DNA from: Dactylorhiza incarnata
Taxonomy: Eukaryota; Streptophyta; Magnoliopsida; Asparagales; Orchidaceae
Length of the DNA: 64,000 bases
Direction of reading: 5' to 3'
NCBI GenBank assembly: GCA_033032865.1
Contig: JAWHQI010000075.1
Span: 1,302,001 to 1,366,000 of the forward strand
Positions 10,813-23,171 of the stretch are shown here, piece by piece. The notes below the pieces were generated by a model. That model saw only the letters and a list, made by a program, of their open reading frames with translations, had not been told where the DNA came from and searched no databases. The first letter of the stretch is position 1. Every line of letters begins with the position of its first letter. The position numbers and the translations under genes were made by a program.

Positions 10813-12160
10813 GAAAGTGGAGGTTTAGTTCTTATTTATCTTATTAAAAGATCTTGCTTAATTTTTACTTTCAAAGTAAGTGATATATATATAAGTGAGT
10901 TTGCTGATTTCTGTATGAGCAATAAAATCAAACAGTTAGAGTGCATATAAATAACAACACAAATAAAAACAGAAATAAACAAGCAAACAAGAGCACAATC
11001 CAGATGACACAAGATGTATAGTAGTTCCCCTCAACGGGGTACATCTACTCTTCTACCCACTGGTAGGATTCCACTATGAGGTTGTTGATAAGGTGCCCTC
11101 ACACCAGGTGAGCTGTTGATAAGGTGCTCTAACCAAACTGTAGGTTTTTGGTAAGGTGCCCTATCACCGAGAGTTAACTTTTGAAGGGAGTTATAACCCT
11201 GTACAGGATGGGGTGAAGTAAGGAAAGATAAAAGCAGAAATTAAATTGTTCTTCTCTGTATAAGAAGACTTTTGAAGATCCTGATTTGAAGTTAAAAGGA
11301 TCTTGATGAAGATGTTTGAAGAGCTCCCCCGGTCTTATGAGAGTTGATGACAGTTCTGGAGCTCTCTTCTCTTGATTGTACAAATACTTCTTTCTTCCTA
11401 GGCAGAGATGATCCTGAGCAAATGGTTGTGATCGGTTTCTCAGGATATATGTGATCTGCAAGAAGATGTTAGTACAGAATAAGAACAACAAGATGAATTT
11501 TCTCTTTTCTGTCGTGTGTATGTTGTATATCTATATTTTTGTGAGTACTGCTCTGTTCCTTTTATAATCTGAAAGCCTTTGCTGTTAATTTGAATTCTTC
11601 TCTTGGGAAGAAGGAAGGAGCTTAGGTCTCCAACAAAGATTTGACTCCTCGAGAAGATAACCTGCCGTTGCTTTTTATTAGAGCTGGTCTGCAACGGCTA
11701 ATAGTATTGATTGATCTGCAACAGCTAAGAGGAATAGTCAAAAGATAGAAAAGAAAATATAAACTAATTTAGAGAGAAATTCGTCGATCCCGCTTGATAT
11801 TTGTCGGGTTGTGCTCGCCATCTTATGTACTTGAGCAATTGTCTTTATCTTGGAATTCGTAGACCGCTGAAATGGCTAGATTGAGTTTGTCGAGTGCCGT
11901 TCAGAGAATGCCTGCCCGCTCCAATTGTTCTGACTGGATTCGTCGAGCGTCGTTCGCTATTTGTCGAACGCTGTTCTGATGAATATTTGTCGAGCGCTGT
12001 CTGGCTATTTGTCGAGCGTCGTTCGACATTTGTCGAGCGCAGAGAACTTATATTATTTGCTTAAGTATATTCTCCGATTCGATCGCATCATATTTAATTT
12101 ATGTTAATTTAGATTGATCTAAATTATTAGATGACTTATTAACAAAAGGATGGATCCTAA
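10813..12160 (-). repeat. Copia LTR in reverse orientation, 5' end missing
   Basis: Read on the minus strand it is homologous to the LTR at 12370-13872, with roughly 70% identity by eye and indels. The shared terminus is TGAAAGTGGAGG at 10813 here and CCTCCACTTTCA at 13872 there. Shared blocks include the GATAAGGTGCCCT series (11080-11160) and the TTGTCGAGCG arrays (11780-12050). The reverse LTR fades out around 12090-12160 and no TGTTGG start is found, so its first part is lost. No primer binding site lies outside it. Confidence 0.7.
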
Positions 12161-12369
12161 CTCAAATCAAAAGCTATGGTTCAGACTTTATTTTGTTCTT
12201 GTTTGACATTTTGATTGTAAAGTCTATAAACTCAGAGCACTACATTCTATTTCTATATGCTGAAATGAATTTACATTCTGTCAGATATTTTTATGCTCTG
12301 CTGTTTATGTTTCTGTTGTATTTATTTGATTGATTGTCAAATAGTATCGTAACCCAAATAGGGGGAGAT
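12161..12369 (+). other. 3' internal remnant and polypurine tract of a copia element
   Basis: AAATAGGGGGAGA (about 12356-12368) directly before TGTTGGAACAA is a typical copia polypurine tract and LTR start. The AT-rich sequence before it resembles the usual copia 3' untranslated end. No coding domain remains. The left boundary is approximate. Confidence 0.65.
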
Positions 12370-13872
12370 TGTTGGAACAACCCTATTACTTATTTGGGCT
12401 AGGATCACTATATGTTGACCTAGGATCAAGTTGACCCCATTGTATAGTTTAAGGGTCAAGTCTTTAGGCTGATAGATTAGCTAGAACTTAAGAAAAAATT
12501 TAAGTTCCCAGCGTTCGACAAATGGCCATCGACTCTCGATAGATGGCTGCCAGCGCTCGACAAATTCCTGCCAGCGATCGACAGATTTCCAGCCAACACT
12601 TGACTGTTTTACAGCCAGCGCTCGATAGATTTTCAGCCAGCGCTCGACATTCTCTGAGCGGCGCTAGACGAATTCCAGCCAGCGCTCGACAAATTCTTTA
12701 TTGAAGTTCAGATCGACAAATATTGATTCCAGATTAATTAATACTATAATATCAGATATTTGCCAGTTCTCTGAACACAGATCGACGACTTTAACAGATT
12801 TATTCAAATATCTTTGGACGTATTCAAGTCAGATAAGTAAGGATATTATATTCAGTTATTATATTCTTTCTTTCCTTTATTCCAAGGCAAAGATAGTCGT
12901 TGACATTTAATGCAAAGGAATATTTCACGGCTAAGGAATTAAAGGACCTGCCAAAGTCATTTGGTCTTTGTTGTTTTTCCAAGAAAGAATTAAAGTCTGA
13001 TTATTCTATTCCAAGATTGGAATATATCAAAGACAGACTTTATTGTCTTACAGCTCAACAGAATTCAAATTCATTCTTACAGAATACAGAGAGAGATAAC
13101 AACAAATATAGAGAAAGAAAAAGAAGAACTCTCAGATATAATATTCTCAGTCTTCTTCTTCCTCAAACAGCAATCTCCATTTCTCTGGGAACATCTTCTT
13201 CAAAGTTCAATCTCTCAGATATCTGCTGCAAGTTCAAGTCTTCTAAAAGAGCAACAAATAATCTGAAGAACTACTTCTTCCAGATCAATCTGCTACAGAA
13301 GATTTCTGTTCCAAGAGAAAGCTTCTCCATCAACTGTCAAATACTTCAATCAGACAGGGGGAGCTGTACAACAAATCCACTAGAGTCTTCTCTCAGCATC
13401 TTGACAGAGAAGAACACTATAAACTCTTTCTCACCTCTCTTATACAGGGTTAATACTCACTTCAAAAGTGTAACTCCTTAGTGGCAAGACACCTGATCAA
13501 AAAATCTAGTTGGTTTTGAGCACCTGAACAAAAGCTCTGTGGTGTGTGGACACCTGATCAAAATCACCTTGGTGCTAGGGCACCTGATCAACTCTCCTAG
13601 TGGATTCCTACCAAGGGTGGTAGAAGAGTGGACTACCTAGATATATTGGGGAACCACTATATTTCCTTGTGTCCTCTGTGTTTGTTAATTTCTCTGTGAT
13701 GTGCTGTGTGCTTTTACTTATTTAGTTTTTCTGTTTATATATATAACTCACACTGCTTACACATATATATAACACTATTTTAATTCCGCTATAAGAACTA
13801 AGAAAAAGTTTTAATACTCTATTCACCCCCCTCCCCCTGTAGAGTAACTTAAGATCTAACCTCCACTTTCAG
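12370..13872 (+). repeat. Copia 3' LTR, plus orientation (about 1.5 kb)
   Basis: It starts TGTTGGAACAACCC after a polypurine tract and ends CCACTTTCA. It carries an array of CAGCGCTCGACAAATT-like units at 12508-12705 and the copia motif TATTCACCCCCC near its end (about 13820). The short frames at 12900-13481 lie inside the LTR and are not genes. Its right flank is the middle of a Tat reverse transcriptase gene. Confidence 0.75.
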
Positions 13873-16790
13873 AGAGGAGGTAGAGAAATTATTGAAGGCT
13901 AAATTTATTAAGGAGATTCAATACCCTGATTGGGTGTCGAATGTTGTGATGGTCAAAAAGGCTGGTGGGAAGTGGCGTATGTCTGTAGACTTCACCAAAC
14001 TCAAAAAAGCTTGCCCCAAAGATTGCTACCCCTTGCCTCAGATAGATTCTTTAGTTGATTCAGCAGTGGGGTTTTCCTGTTTGAGTTTTCTGGATGCATT
14101 TTCCAGTTATCATCAAATAAGAATGCATAAGCCAGATATTCCTCATACTTCATTCATCACAAACGACGAATCTTTTTGTTATCTCGTGATGCCTTTTGGG
14201 CTAAAGAACGCTGGTGCAACTTATTAGAAAATGATGGAAACCGTTTTTAAAACCCAAAATGGGAGGAATTTGGAAGTCTATGTCGATGATCTCATAATGA
14301 AAAGCAAGCTTTTATCAGCTCATCTCAACGATCTAAATGAAATGTTTTCAACCCTCTGAGCCTTTAATATGAGGTTGAATCCATTGAAATGCATTTTTGG
14401 AGCTAGCAAAGGGACATTTCTTGGCCATCTCCTTACTCCGGACGGGCTAGAGCAAAATCGCAATAAGGAAGTTCAGCAGCTAGGTGGGAGGATGGCAGGT
14501 TTGAGCCGCTTCATCTCCCACTCTGGAAATAAGAGTGCCCCCTTTTTCAAAACTCTCCATGGAGGATCCAAGTTTGAGTGGACAAAAGAGTGTGACGATG
14601 CCTTCAATAAGCTCAAGAAGCAGCTGACGTCAACTCCCTTGCTCCAAAGCCCTAGGGAGGGAGAAGACCTTTTTCTATATCTTGGAGTTGGTTATAATGC
14701 CATCAGTTTGGTCTTGGTCAGGGAAGAAAAGAAGAAGCAATTTCTAGTTTATTATGTAAGCAAAATTTTGAAGAGTGCGGAAACTCGATATCCAATTCTC
14801 GAGAAGTTTGCGCTAATGCTCGTGACTTCAGCACGAATATTGAGACCTTATTTCCAAGCCCATACAATTCAAGTTGTCACTGATCTCTCATTAAAAAATG
14901 TTTTAGAAAAGCCGGAGCATTCGGGATGATTGGCAATATGGGCAATAAAACTCAGCAAGTTCGACATCTGTTACATTGCTAGAGTAGCTATCAATGCTCA
15001 GGTATTGGCGGACTTCATAATTGGTGCAAAGGAGGTTAACTCAGAAAGAGAAGATGGAACACCTCTCGCCTGGACAAATTTCATTGATAGAGCCTCGGGA
15101 AGGAATTCTTTCGGGGCTGGAGTTATCTTGATCAATCCAAATGGAGTTAGGTTGGACCTAGCTCTGAAGTTTTACTTTCCAATGACAAATAATCAAGCAT
15201 AATACGACGCCTTGCTCGCCGGTCTTAGATTCGCAAGAGAGTTGGGAATCGAAGATGTTCAAGTTAAAACAGACTCTTTGGTAATGGCGTCTCAAATAAA
15301 TGGAAACATCGAAACCAGAGATCTCACTTTGAAGCAATATTAATCCCTAGTAAAAATTGAGATAAGCAGGTTCAAGAGCTTCACCATCTAGCACATCCAG
15401 AGAGAAGAAAATAAAGAAGAAGATGGGCTAGCAAAATTTGGTCTTCTTTCGGGAGGAACTACCTCAGAATTATTTCATCCAGGTATTGAGGATGGAGAAA
15501 TAATGCAAATAGATCAACGTCTGTCTTGGATGGACCCTTTCATACTCTACCTCTCAACTAGATATCTTCACTCAACGGTAAAAGATAGGAAAATGTTTAA
15601 ACTTAAAGCGGCCCATTATTATCTTGTTGCAGGAATTCTTTACAGGAAAACTTTTCTTTCGCCATTGGCACGGTGCGTTTCTGAAGAAGAAATTTCAATT
15701 ATCCTTCAAGAGGTTCATTCAGGAGAATGTGGTAGTCATTCGGGAGCTAGAACCTTGAAAAAAAGGATTTTAAGGCAAGGATATTTCTGTCCACAAATGA
15801 AGAAGGATGCAGAAAAATTTGCAAAGAAATGTGTAAAATGCCAAAAGTTTGCCCCCCTTCAACATCAGCCGGCTCAACATCTTAGGTTAATAGCCACCCC
15901 TTGGCCTTTTGCAGTATGGGAAATGCATTTGATTAGACCTTTTCCCTTGGCAAGCGGGCAGTGCAGATTCATTTTAGTCATGATTGATTATTTTAGTAAA
16001 TGGATTGAAGCAAAGGTATTGGCAAAGACTACTACTCAAGTAGTGAAGGATTTCATCTGGGGGGGGGAGATAGTTTGTAGATATGGAATTCCTATGGCAA
16101 TCATCACAGATAATGGCCCGCAATTCAATAACTCAAATCTTATAAATTTCTGTAATCAAATCGATACTGAGCTGCGATTCGCTTCTGTACACCACCCTCG
16201 GAGTAATGGTCGGGTAGAAGCCGCCAATAAGCTTATAATCAACCTCCTGAAGAAAAAAGTAGAGAATCTCAGAGGTAATTGGGTGGATCAATTACCTTCA
16301 GTCTTATGGGCTTTGAGGACAACTCCAACTTCGGCTACTTGAGAGACTCATTTCAAATTATCTCATGGCTCAGAAGCCGTCATTCCTGTTGAATTTGAAG
16401 TAAAGAGCCCAAGAGTGTTATTATCTCAACAAGGACAAGATAGTTGGATGGAAGAAAATGCTGAGGAGTTAAAATGCGGCCTCGATCTTATTGAAGAACT
16501 AAGGGATGCGACAACTATCAGGCAAGAAGAAGTGAAGAGAAGAATGGCTAGGTTTTTCTTTAAAAATATCAGAGTTAAAGAATTCGTGGTTGGAGACCTG
16601 GTCCTTAGGAAAGTTGATTCAGCAGCAAAATCTGGATTGGTTGGAAAACTTAATCCAAATTGGGTGGGGCCATTCATTGTTAAGTAAGTACTCAAAATGG
16701 AGCGTACCGTCTCTAATCTTGTGAAGGGGAAGATTTACCTCACACTTGGAGTGGAGATGACCTCAAGCGTTTCTTTTCCTAAAAACTTGT
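13873..16790 (+). pseudogene. pol: Tat-1 pol remnant: RT, RNase H, second RNase H, integrase
   Basis: The frame can be followed to about 16690 in one phase, interrupted by stops: TAG 14225, TGA 14357, TGA 14927, TAA 15200, TAA near 15342 and TAG near 15389, plus others. RT shows the LDAFSSYHQI and YVDDL motifs (about 14279). A conventional RNase H follows (to about 15000). A second RNase H (about 15060-15480) has FIDRAS, NNQA and KTDS, the extra domain known from Tat elements. The integrase has an HHCC finger, then ITDNGPQF and GRVE. Compared with Tat-2 there is a small in-frame deletion near 14460. Several stops are C-to-T changes relative to Tat-2. Confidence 0.88.
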
Positions 16791-18809
16791 ATTTTTCTCT
16801 TTATTTTTTCCTTTCTTTCTTTTTGCAAATGTTGTGATGATTTGGATGTATACTCCTGCTTTATTCATATTAGAAAGAAAACTCTGAAATGTATTGTTTA
16901 AATTTTGAAGGCTAAGATCCTGCCAAAAGAGGTATCGACGGGTCTTACTTTTTCCCCCTCGACTTGAAGCTCGAGTTGTAAATCTGCGAGGACCACAGGT
17001 AGCGGGGAGTTTTTGCATCTGTGTAGCAGTAGCTCGCCAAGCTCGTGCGGAGGAGCTTTAGGATGTCGAGTCCTACTGATATCTGACACACCTCTGCATC
17101 AAGGGAAGTCTAGGTGAATGTTCAGCTCTGCCATGCATTATAGGATATCGTTACAGTTTTGATGATCTTTCTGGGGAAAGCAATGCCGGTGTAACCCCCG
17201 CGGTATGACCGCAGCTGCCCTATGGATCATCTTGTTCTGTGACCCTCGAATGCTCATTAGTGTGAGGATAGCCAAGAGGATGTTGGTTGTATGATTTTTA
17301 ATGATCTTTCAAGGAAAGCAATGTCGGTATAGCCTTCGCGGCATAACCACACCTACCTTTTTGATCATTTTTTAGATACTATTCTCCATCTCTCTTTGAA
17401 AGTGCTGGAATTATGATGGTCTCTTGAGGAAAGCAATGTTGACATGGCCACACTTGCCCTTTGGATCATCACAAATTATATCTATCAAGCTCTTATTATG
17501 AAATGGCGGTCTGAGGTTTTTGAAGACCGCTAGTTCTTCTATATTGGATTGTCGAGCATCGGGCGGTCTGAGGTTTTTGAAGACCGTCAGTTTTCTGCAT
17601 TAGATTGTTGCATGGGGCGGTCTGAAGTAACTGAAATCGCCATCTAAAAGTCTTCAATATCTTAACTTTCAAATGACCGAGTTTTACTATGTGTTTATGG
17701 TTCCAAACCAAGGAAGGGACGGTCTGAATCATTGGAAGATCGCCATTCTCGCTCTCATTAAAGGCAATTCAGGGATCGCATGGATTATGACTTTTTATCT
17801 CTAAAAATCTTGTAGATCCAAGATCGCCGGTTTTAAAGGCAGCTTGTGTATCTTTGAAGATCACATTTTATATTTATACATTTGAGAATTAGCGTCAACG
17901 AATTCACTCACTATCTTAACAAGTGTTTAGAATTAGAGATCGCAAAGGTGAAAAACAGCCTCGTGAAGGTATATCATAGTTAGAAAGCACTAATCATAAA
18001 TAATCTTGTTTATCCTCTGCGATCTCATTACTTGTTCGACTATAATTATTTACATTCATATTAACCGGTCTGGGAAAATAGAGATCAGGGATTTAACTTA
18101 TTTATCTTATATGGGAAACCGCTGGTTATTACGAAAGATTCTTTTCTAAAAATCTATGGAATGGACTGAATAGTTAAAGATCATGGACTATCTATTAAAG
18201 GGCTGTATTTTTCAAGAAGCGGTCTCAATCGTGGAAGATTATCTCATGTTCCCATTCGAAATTATTAGGGATCAACATCTATGAATTGACATTCTTATTA
18301 GATCTTAAAAGTCATAGACCGTAAATATGATAAGCGGTCTTATATAGGTATATTGTATCCAGAGACCGCCAGTATTAAGAGATCGTGTCGGTCCTTAGCT
18401 CGCGATTCCATTCTTGCTTAATTAGAACCAATACTTCACCGTCCGGTAATGCGATCTGAAATACATGGGATCGTCGTTATTGAATCGCTCAGTAGGTAGT
18501 ATGCAAGATAATTATCCTGAGCTAGGTAACATCTGGGGGCATTGAGATCGAAAACCAGATCAATATTACTACAACAAGATCGCAAATAATACATTCGATA
18601 TTCAAAAGGTACAAAAAGACATTAATTCGCAGAAAAGACAGGTATACCAAACTTCTATTCTTCTATTTTTCAATAATTCATACATCAGTTTGTGCGGTCA
18701 TAAAATCCGCAGACGCAAAAGTTAAAAATTATAAATGGATTTATTGGCTTCATGATCTTTTGGGAGACCGCTCATCATCTGAGGAAGAGACGGTCTCATC
18801 TGAGGACTT
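16791..18809 (+). other. Tat-1 post-pol region, no sense gene
   Basis: The first part (about 16970-17160) is a block conserved with Tat-2 at 43560-43770. Next come three copies of a unit containing GGAAAGCAATG and ending in GGATCAT, starting at 17162, 17301 and 17413. From 17500 to 18790 the sequence is dotted with GCGGTCTGA and AAGACCGC half-sites, the palindromic motif of this family. No coding sequence is supported on the plus strand. Confidence 0.7.
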
Positions 18810-20030
18810 TTATGAATTCGAGGGAGGAACTTTAGAACCTGAACTTGAGCCCGCTGCCGAGCTCGTATCATCACCTGCAGTATACTGACTTTTGCTCGCT
18901 TCATCAGCATTTCCTTCGATGTTAACATCAGCGATCTCACCGGTCGTGATCGATTGTTCATCAATTACCCTGGCTGCATCAGGGAAAAGATCAGCGAACT
19001 TTATATCTTTATATTCATCAACAAAAGCATCACGGGCACGGAGCTCGGAGATCGTCTGCTCCGAGGTAACTTTCACATGGTGCATCAGGGCATTTTGGAA
19101 ATCTTCATTATCCGCATCGTATGCTTCCTTTTTTAATCGCTGTAGAAGGAGAAATGATCAGATCGCGCAGTCATAATACGAATTTAAAATAGAGGTCGCA
19201 AGAAATAGTCTTACTTTTAACTTTTCCTGCGAGCGTTCATTCTCCCTCAGGGCACCATGAAGATATCGCTCCATATGATGGTTCAGGATTGTACTGTTGG
19301 CGGTCGCCTGCGCACAAATATCAGGGAGCATATCAGTCTCAATGTCAAAGTTTCTCTGGCATTGTTTTTCCCATAAAGGGCAATAATGACCGCGAAAGCA
19401 TGGCGTGTTAACTTTGTACCCCAAAGAGAGAGGTCGGTTGAGACTTTGACACTTTTGCCTTTTGCGCCCCATTTGAGAAGGGGATTTCCTTTTGTATCCT
19501 TCATCTTTTTTGAAAAGCCGAGCAAAGGAAACGGCGCATCGGCGGTCTCAGAATTATCACCCAGACCCGTGGTCTAGCGTTTGCGGTCTCTTTTCTTCCT
19601 TTGTTCTCTTTGGGTAAGTATCTCGGCCGGTGCCACCGGGTCGTTCACAGGAACGATAAAGGCCGCTAAAGAAGTAAGAGAATTAGAAGAAATAAGAGAC
19701 AATTTGTGAAGAAATTGAATTAAGTCATAGACATAAAGTGCCAACTCTCTTCCGGCAAGATCGCAGCGATCTGAGGCCAGATCGCCAAGTAATGAAAAAG
19801 GTCAAGGCATTTGCCCTCCAAAAAAGCCAAGACCGCGAGCTCGCCTTCCGTAAAAAACGTCAACTTTCTAAATACCCTCTCTGCTCACGGAGATGGTTGG
19901 ATGAGGGGACCGCCAAGATCGCCTTCAAAGACCAGATATCTCTCCGTCCAAAATGGAATTTTGTTGGGAAGATTCAAAACCTTTATCCCATCGCATGAAA
20001 AATAAACCAATCCTTTAAAATCTTCCTTCT
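18810..20030 (-). pseudogene. Tat-1 antisense gene B remnant (gypsy-type transposase-like), with introns
   Basis: Minus-strand exons match Tat-2 antisense gene B. Exon sequence at about 20030-19746 includes GIKVLNLPNKIPFWTERYLV, then LFHYLAIWP. A putative intron spans 19745-19666. The next exon (to 19215) includes ILTQREQRK, LTRHAF and DMLPDICAQA. An intron at 19214-19140 begins GTAAG and ends CTACAG. The last exon (19139-18810) includes MHHVKVTSEQ and FADLFPDAA. Both intron positions match Tat-2. The N-terminal half of the domain is missing because a deletion near 20030-20060 joins gene B to the upstream gene A remnant. Function in the element is unknown. Confidence 0.7.
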
Positions 20031-20060
20031 CTTCTTCCTTCTGCTCAATGGAGGTCTGCC

Positions 20061-20940
20061 TCACCTTCTCTTCTTCCTCTTTTTCTCCTTTTCTTCCTTT
20101 TCCTTCCTATTCCCTTCAGCCCAACGCCTGATCGCTTCTTCCGTGTTCTTTTTCCTTTGTTCCTCAATGACCTCTCGAATGCTCTCTTCTTCGAAGGGAT
20201 CGATCACCTGTGAGACCAGGCAGACAAGGTCATTAGAAGAGGCATAGTTAAGATAAGCGATTAATTCTGGGTCCACTTCCACAGAAGGGAGAGAGACCGC
20301 AGAAGGAAAAAGAGGAATAGTTTGCCTTACCTTCTCAGAATCCTTTATAGGGAGTTGACTTCTAGGGAGCGGAATCGCCTCCTTAGCGGTCACAGCTTTA
20401 CTCTCTTCAACTTTACTATTCTTAACTGCTTTGTTGGGACTTGAGTTTCTTCTTTTTGATCCATCCATGACATACTGCTTATCAGTGATCTGCTATCTCA
20501 ACTTCCCATTCGAGGCCGCCTGCTCTTGCAGATGAGTTTTATGTTCTTAACAGATGTAGACTCTCTAGTCAGCTATACAACCAGTTTAAGAGCCTCCTCG
20601 GATTTGAGACAATCAAAGGTAATTGTCACGTCCGCGAGATCAAGTGCAGGGGATTCAGAAGAAGTAACCGGCAATACCACTTTCTCCGGCATTACAGTTT
20701 ATTTTTCAGGAGCTTCAACGACCTCCTTCGTTGCTCCCACCTTGGTGGTATCTTCTAGAGGTTTGACCGCTACCATATTTTTTGAGCTAACAACCCTTTT
20801 CTTTTTTCCTTTTGGAGAAGTTTTAGGAGATCTCATAGAGATCATCTCCAGCACACTCACCATCGTCAACAATCGTTCCGGAATAAAAAATAGTGGCCGA
20901 TCAAGCAACCAGCTCGCTTTCCTTTCCAGAAGCTTCTGAA
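20061..20940 (-). pseudogene. Tat-1 antisense gene A remnant (Lys/Glu-rich coiled-coil protein)
   Basis: On the minus strand, 20908-20699 encodes a Lys-rich N-terminal piece (SPKTSPKGKKKRVVSSK) and 20468-20061 a piece containing PSVEVDPELIAYL and VIDPFEEES, followed by a Glu/Lys/Arg-rich helix. Both match Tat-2 gene A (SREADSELIAYL, VLDPFEAKN). The middle and the C-terminus are missing. No enzymatic domain is recognised. Confidence 0.6.
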
Positions 20941-21055
20941 TTCTGAAGCCCTAAAGCCGTATTTATAGAGCCCAGCGCATTTATGGCAGCCGCGGTCTCA
21001 GCGGTCAAAGAACATTTTCGAAGTTTCAGAGCAACTTGAAAATGTGCGGGGATAA

Positions 21056-21578
21056 TGTTTACCCGGAATTCCCGCGACCTCTTTTCTAGTCAGCAAGGAC
21101 CCTTCCCAGCGGTCTCAAGTTTTGGAGACCGCCCAGATCGCCAGTTGCCCTCTCCCAGATTTCGTCTAAGTCCCAGCCGTCAGGCGTTAGAGATCACCGA
21201 GATCGGGCGGTCTGCTTCATTTTCCTCTTATCTCTGTCCCGGTTCTCATGTACCCCGGGCATCCCATAATTTAAGGATCTGCCGGTTTGGGCAGCCACCA
21301 TATCTATAAATAGAGGGATAGTGGTACCTGAAAAGGAACTTTTGCTTCAAGCCTCCAGCTTACAACATGTGTAAGCGGTCTCGATTTTTGTCACTTTTCT
21401 ACCTCTCCCCCTGGCCAGTTTTTGACCCCCCTTTGTAATCCTTTTTTGAGATCAATCAAAGAAGTTTCTCTCAGAGTTCCCTTTTCTGACATCCTTCGTC
21501 CTAAGTAACCTACACTCCACAGTTCCTTTTTCTCTTCTTTTAAGTGTGAGTCTTGGAGGTACATTTTTTGTACCAACA
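21056..21578 (+). repeat. Tat-1 3' LTR (523 bp)
   Basis: It begins TGTTTACCCGG after GTGCGGGGATAA and ends TTTTGTACCAACA, matching the Tat-2 LTRs (start TGTTTGCCC, end TTTGGTACCAACA). It contains GGTCTC and GAGACCGCC palindrome halves and a TATA-like CTATAAATAG near 21303. The following bases ACTTC are the expected target duplication; the other side is lost. Confidence 0.85.
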
Positions 21579-23171
21579 ACTTCTACTACGAGAAAAATCA
21601 CTATTATCTTATCTATTAAAATTTTGAGGTTTTATTTTACTTAGGTAAATGAGAAAATATTCAAACTAAAAGAAATGTTTAAACGATGGTAAAAAGTTTA
21701 GTGCTTAATCAAAAATCACCTTGGAGTGAGAATAATCAAGTGAAAGAAAAATAAATCTAATTCCGTTTAATTAAACTACTTGACCGTGGAGGTTCCCGAA
21801 GCTTGAACATGCCTCTCTCGAGGTTGGTGTCCAACTAAGTTTAGGAAAAATCAACCGAACTCTCATTCTTTAATCGATTACCTAAAACTTGCTTTACGCT
21901 GTAAACCCGACTATTGAATTTGACTCCAATCAGGGAGATTTTTGTCATCCTCTCTCGAGGGGTGCGTGCAATTCTCTTTACCCTTGAGTGATCGATTCAT
22001 ACTTTGAACCTCTCGGCTAGCTAAGTATGAAGACCTAAGCGAAAATCATACATCAAAAATATGGCCGCACTAGTTAAATATCAAGGGTAATTCATGTAGG
22101 AAAAAACGGAAAAAGAGAACATAGAAAATCATAACTTGATTATCTCATCCTCTGATCATTTCGATCGAGCACTAATGAGAATTAGTTAATCATAGTGGAG
22201 AGGAGAAAGAAAGAAAAATAAAATTGCATGAACAAAATTAACTAAAATAGGACGAGAAAATGAAAGAGAGTAAACTAAATTTTATTGATAACAAAATGGA
22301 TTTCAAGCTTAAAAGAAAATTACAACACTAGCAAGAAAAGATTACAAGATCACTAAATTATTGCATAAAAAGAAAACTAGAACATTGCATGAAAGGAAGA
22401 GAAAGAGAGAACATGTAAGGGAAAAACATGAAGGAAACATGAAAAAGCTCACTAACAGCTCTAGCAGCACCTCCCCCTCTCCAATATTCTGAACCCTAGA
22501 CTCAAGGAGAACCTCTTAATTTATATATAAAAAAATACATGTTACACGCCCTCTGTCATGGGCATGACCTAGGGAGTGTAAGCATTGTTCACATTAGATC
22601 CGACAGCGGCGTGGGGCTTGCTTGACGGCGCAGCAAAAAAGGGCATGTCACAGCCGTGACTTTTTGGTTATGAGCGTGACTTGGGACGACTTCATTTAAT
22701 GCAGCGTGGGCTTGATTGCGGCGCGGCGGTGTGCAGGGATCACGCGGGAAAGACATAGCCATGACATCTGGGTCACGGGCCTAACTTATGTGGACTTCTC
22801 GATGGCACCTCCACGTCTCGACGGCAGCTTGCTGGGAAGTTTCTAACTTTACACACCCTCAGTCATAGGCGTGCCTTCGGGTCACGGGCGTGACCAAGGG
22901 CGTGACTTGCTGTGGACTAGCTTAATCAGCACAACATCGATTTTGGACTTATCTTCAGGTTACACGCCCTTGGTCACGGACGTGATCGAGGGCGTGACTT
23001 GTAAATTTTTCCAATTTGTCCCAAAATTCTACAAAAAAGGAAATTAAGCTAAGTTAGAATCATAATTACAAAATAATTACTTATAACCTAAAATTAACAC
23101 GAAAAAGAAAAAATTTATATTAAATAATTACAAAAAATTTGATTAAAAAGTTATATAAATATTACTTATCA
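21579..23171 (-). repeat. Athila-B1 3' LTR, truncated by Tat-1
   Basis: It matches 30567-32161 throughout, including the GGTCACGGGCGTGACC-type palindromes (22545-23000), and ends at TTATCA (23171), immediately beside the polypurine tract. Confidence 0.88.

Larger units (their letters stand above)
13873..21578 (+). mobile_element. Tat-1: left-truncated Tat-lineage Ty3/Gypsy element
   Basis: The element starts abruptly inside reverse transcriptase at the copia LTR border. It keeps RT, RNase H, a second RNase H, integrase, a long 3' region with antisense coding remnants, and the 3' LTR. It belongs to the same family as Tat-2 (37101-58045), which it matches through pol, the post-pol block and the LTR. 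The 5' LTR, gag and protease are gone. Its 3' LTR abuts the interior of the Athila-B1 LTR, showing it inserted into that element. Confidence 0.88.

Noticed and set aside
12900..13481. A 193-codon ORF
   Set aside because: It lies within the copia LTR and parallels non-coding sequence in the inverted LTR, with no domain.
18892..21309. Plus-strand ORFs in the Tat-1 3' region
   Set aside because: They overlap the minus-strand exons that are conserved with Tat-2; the plus-strand readings are not conserved.
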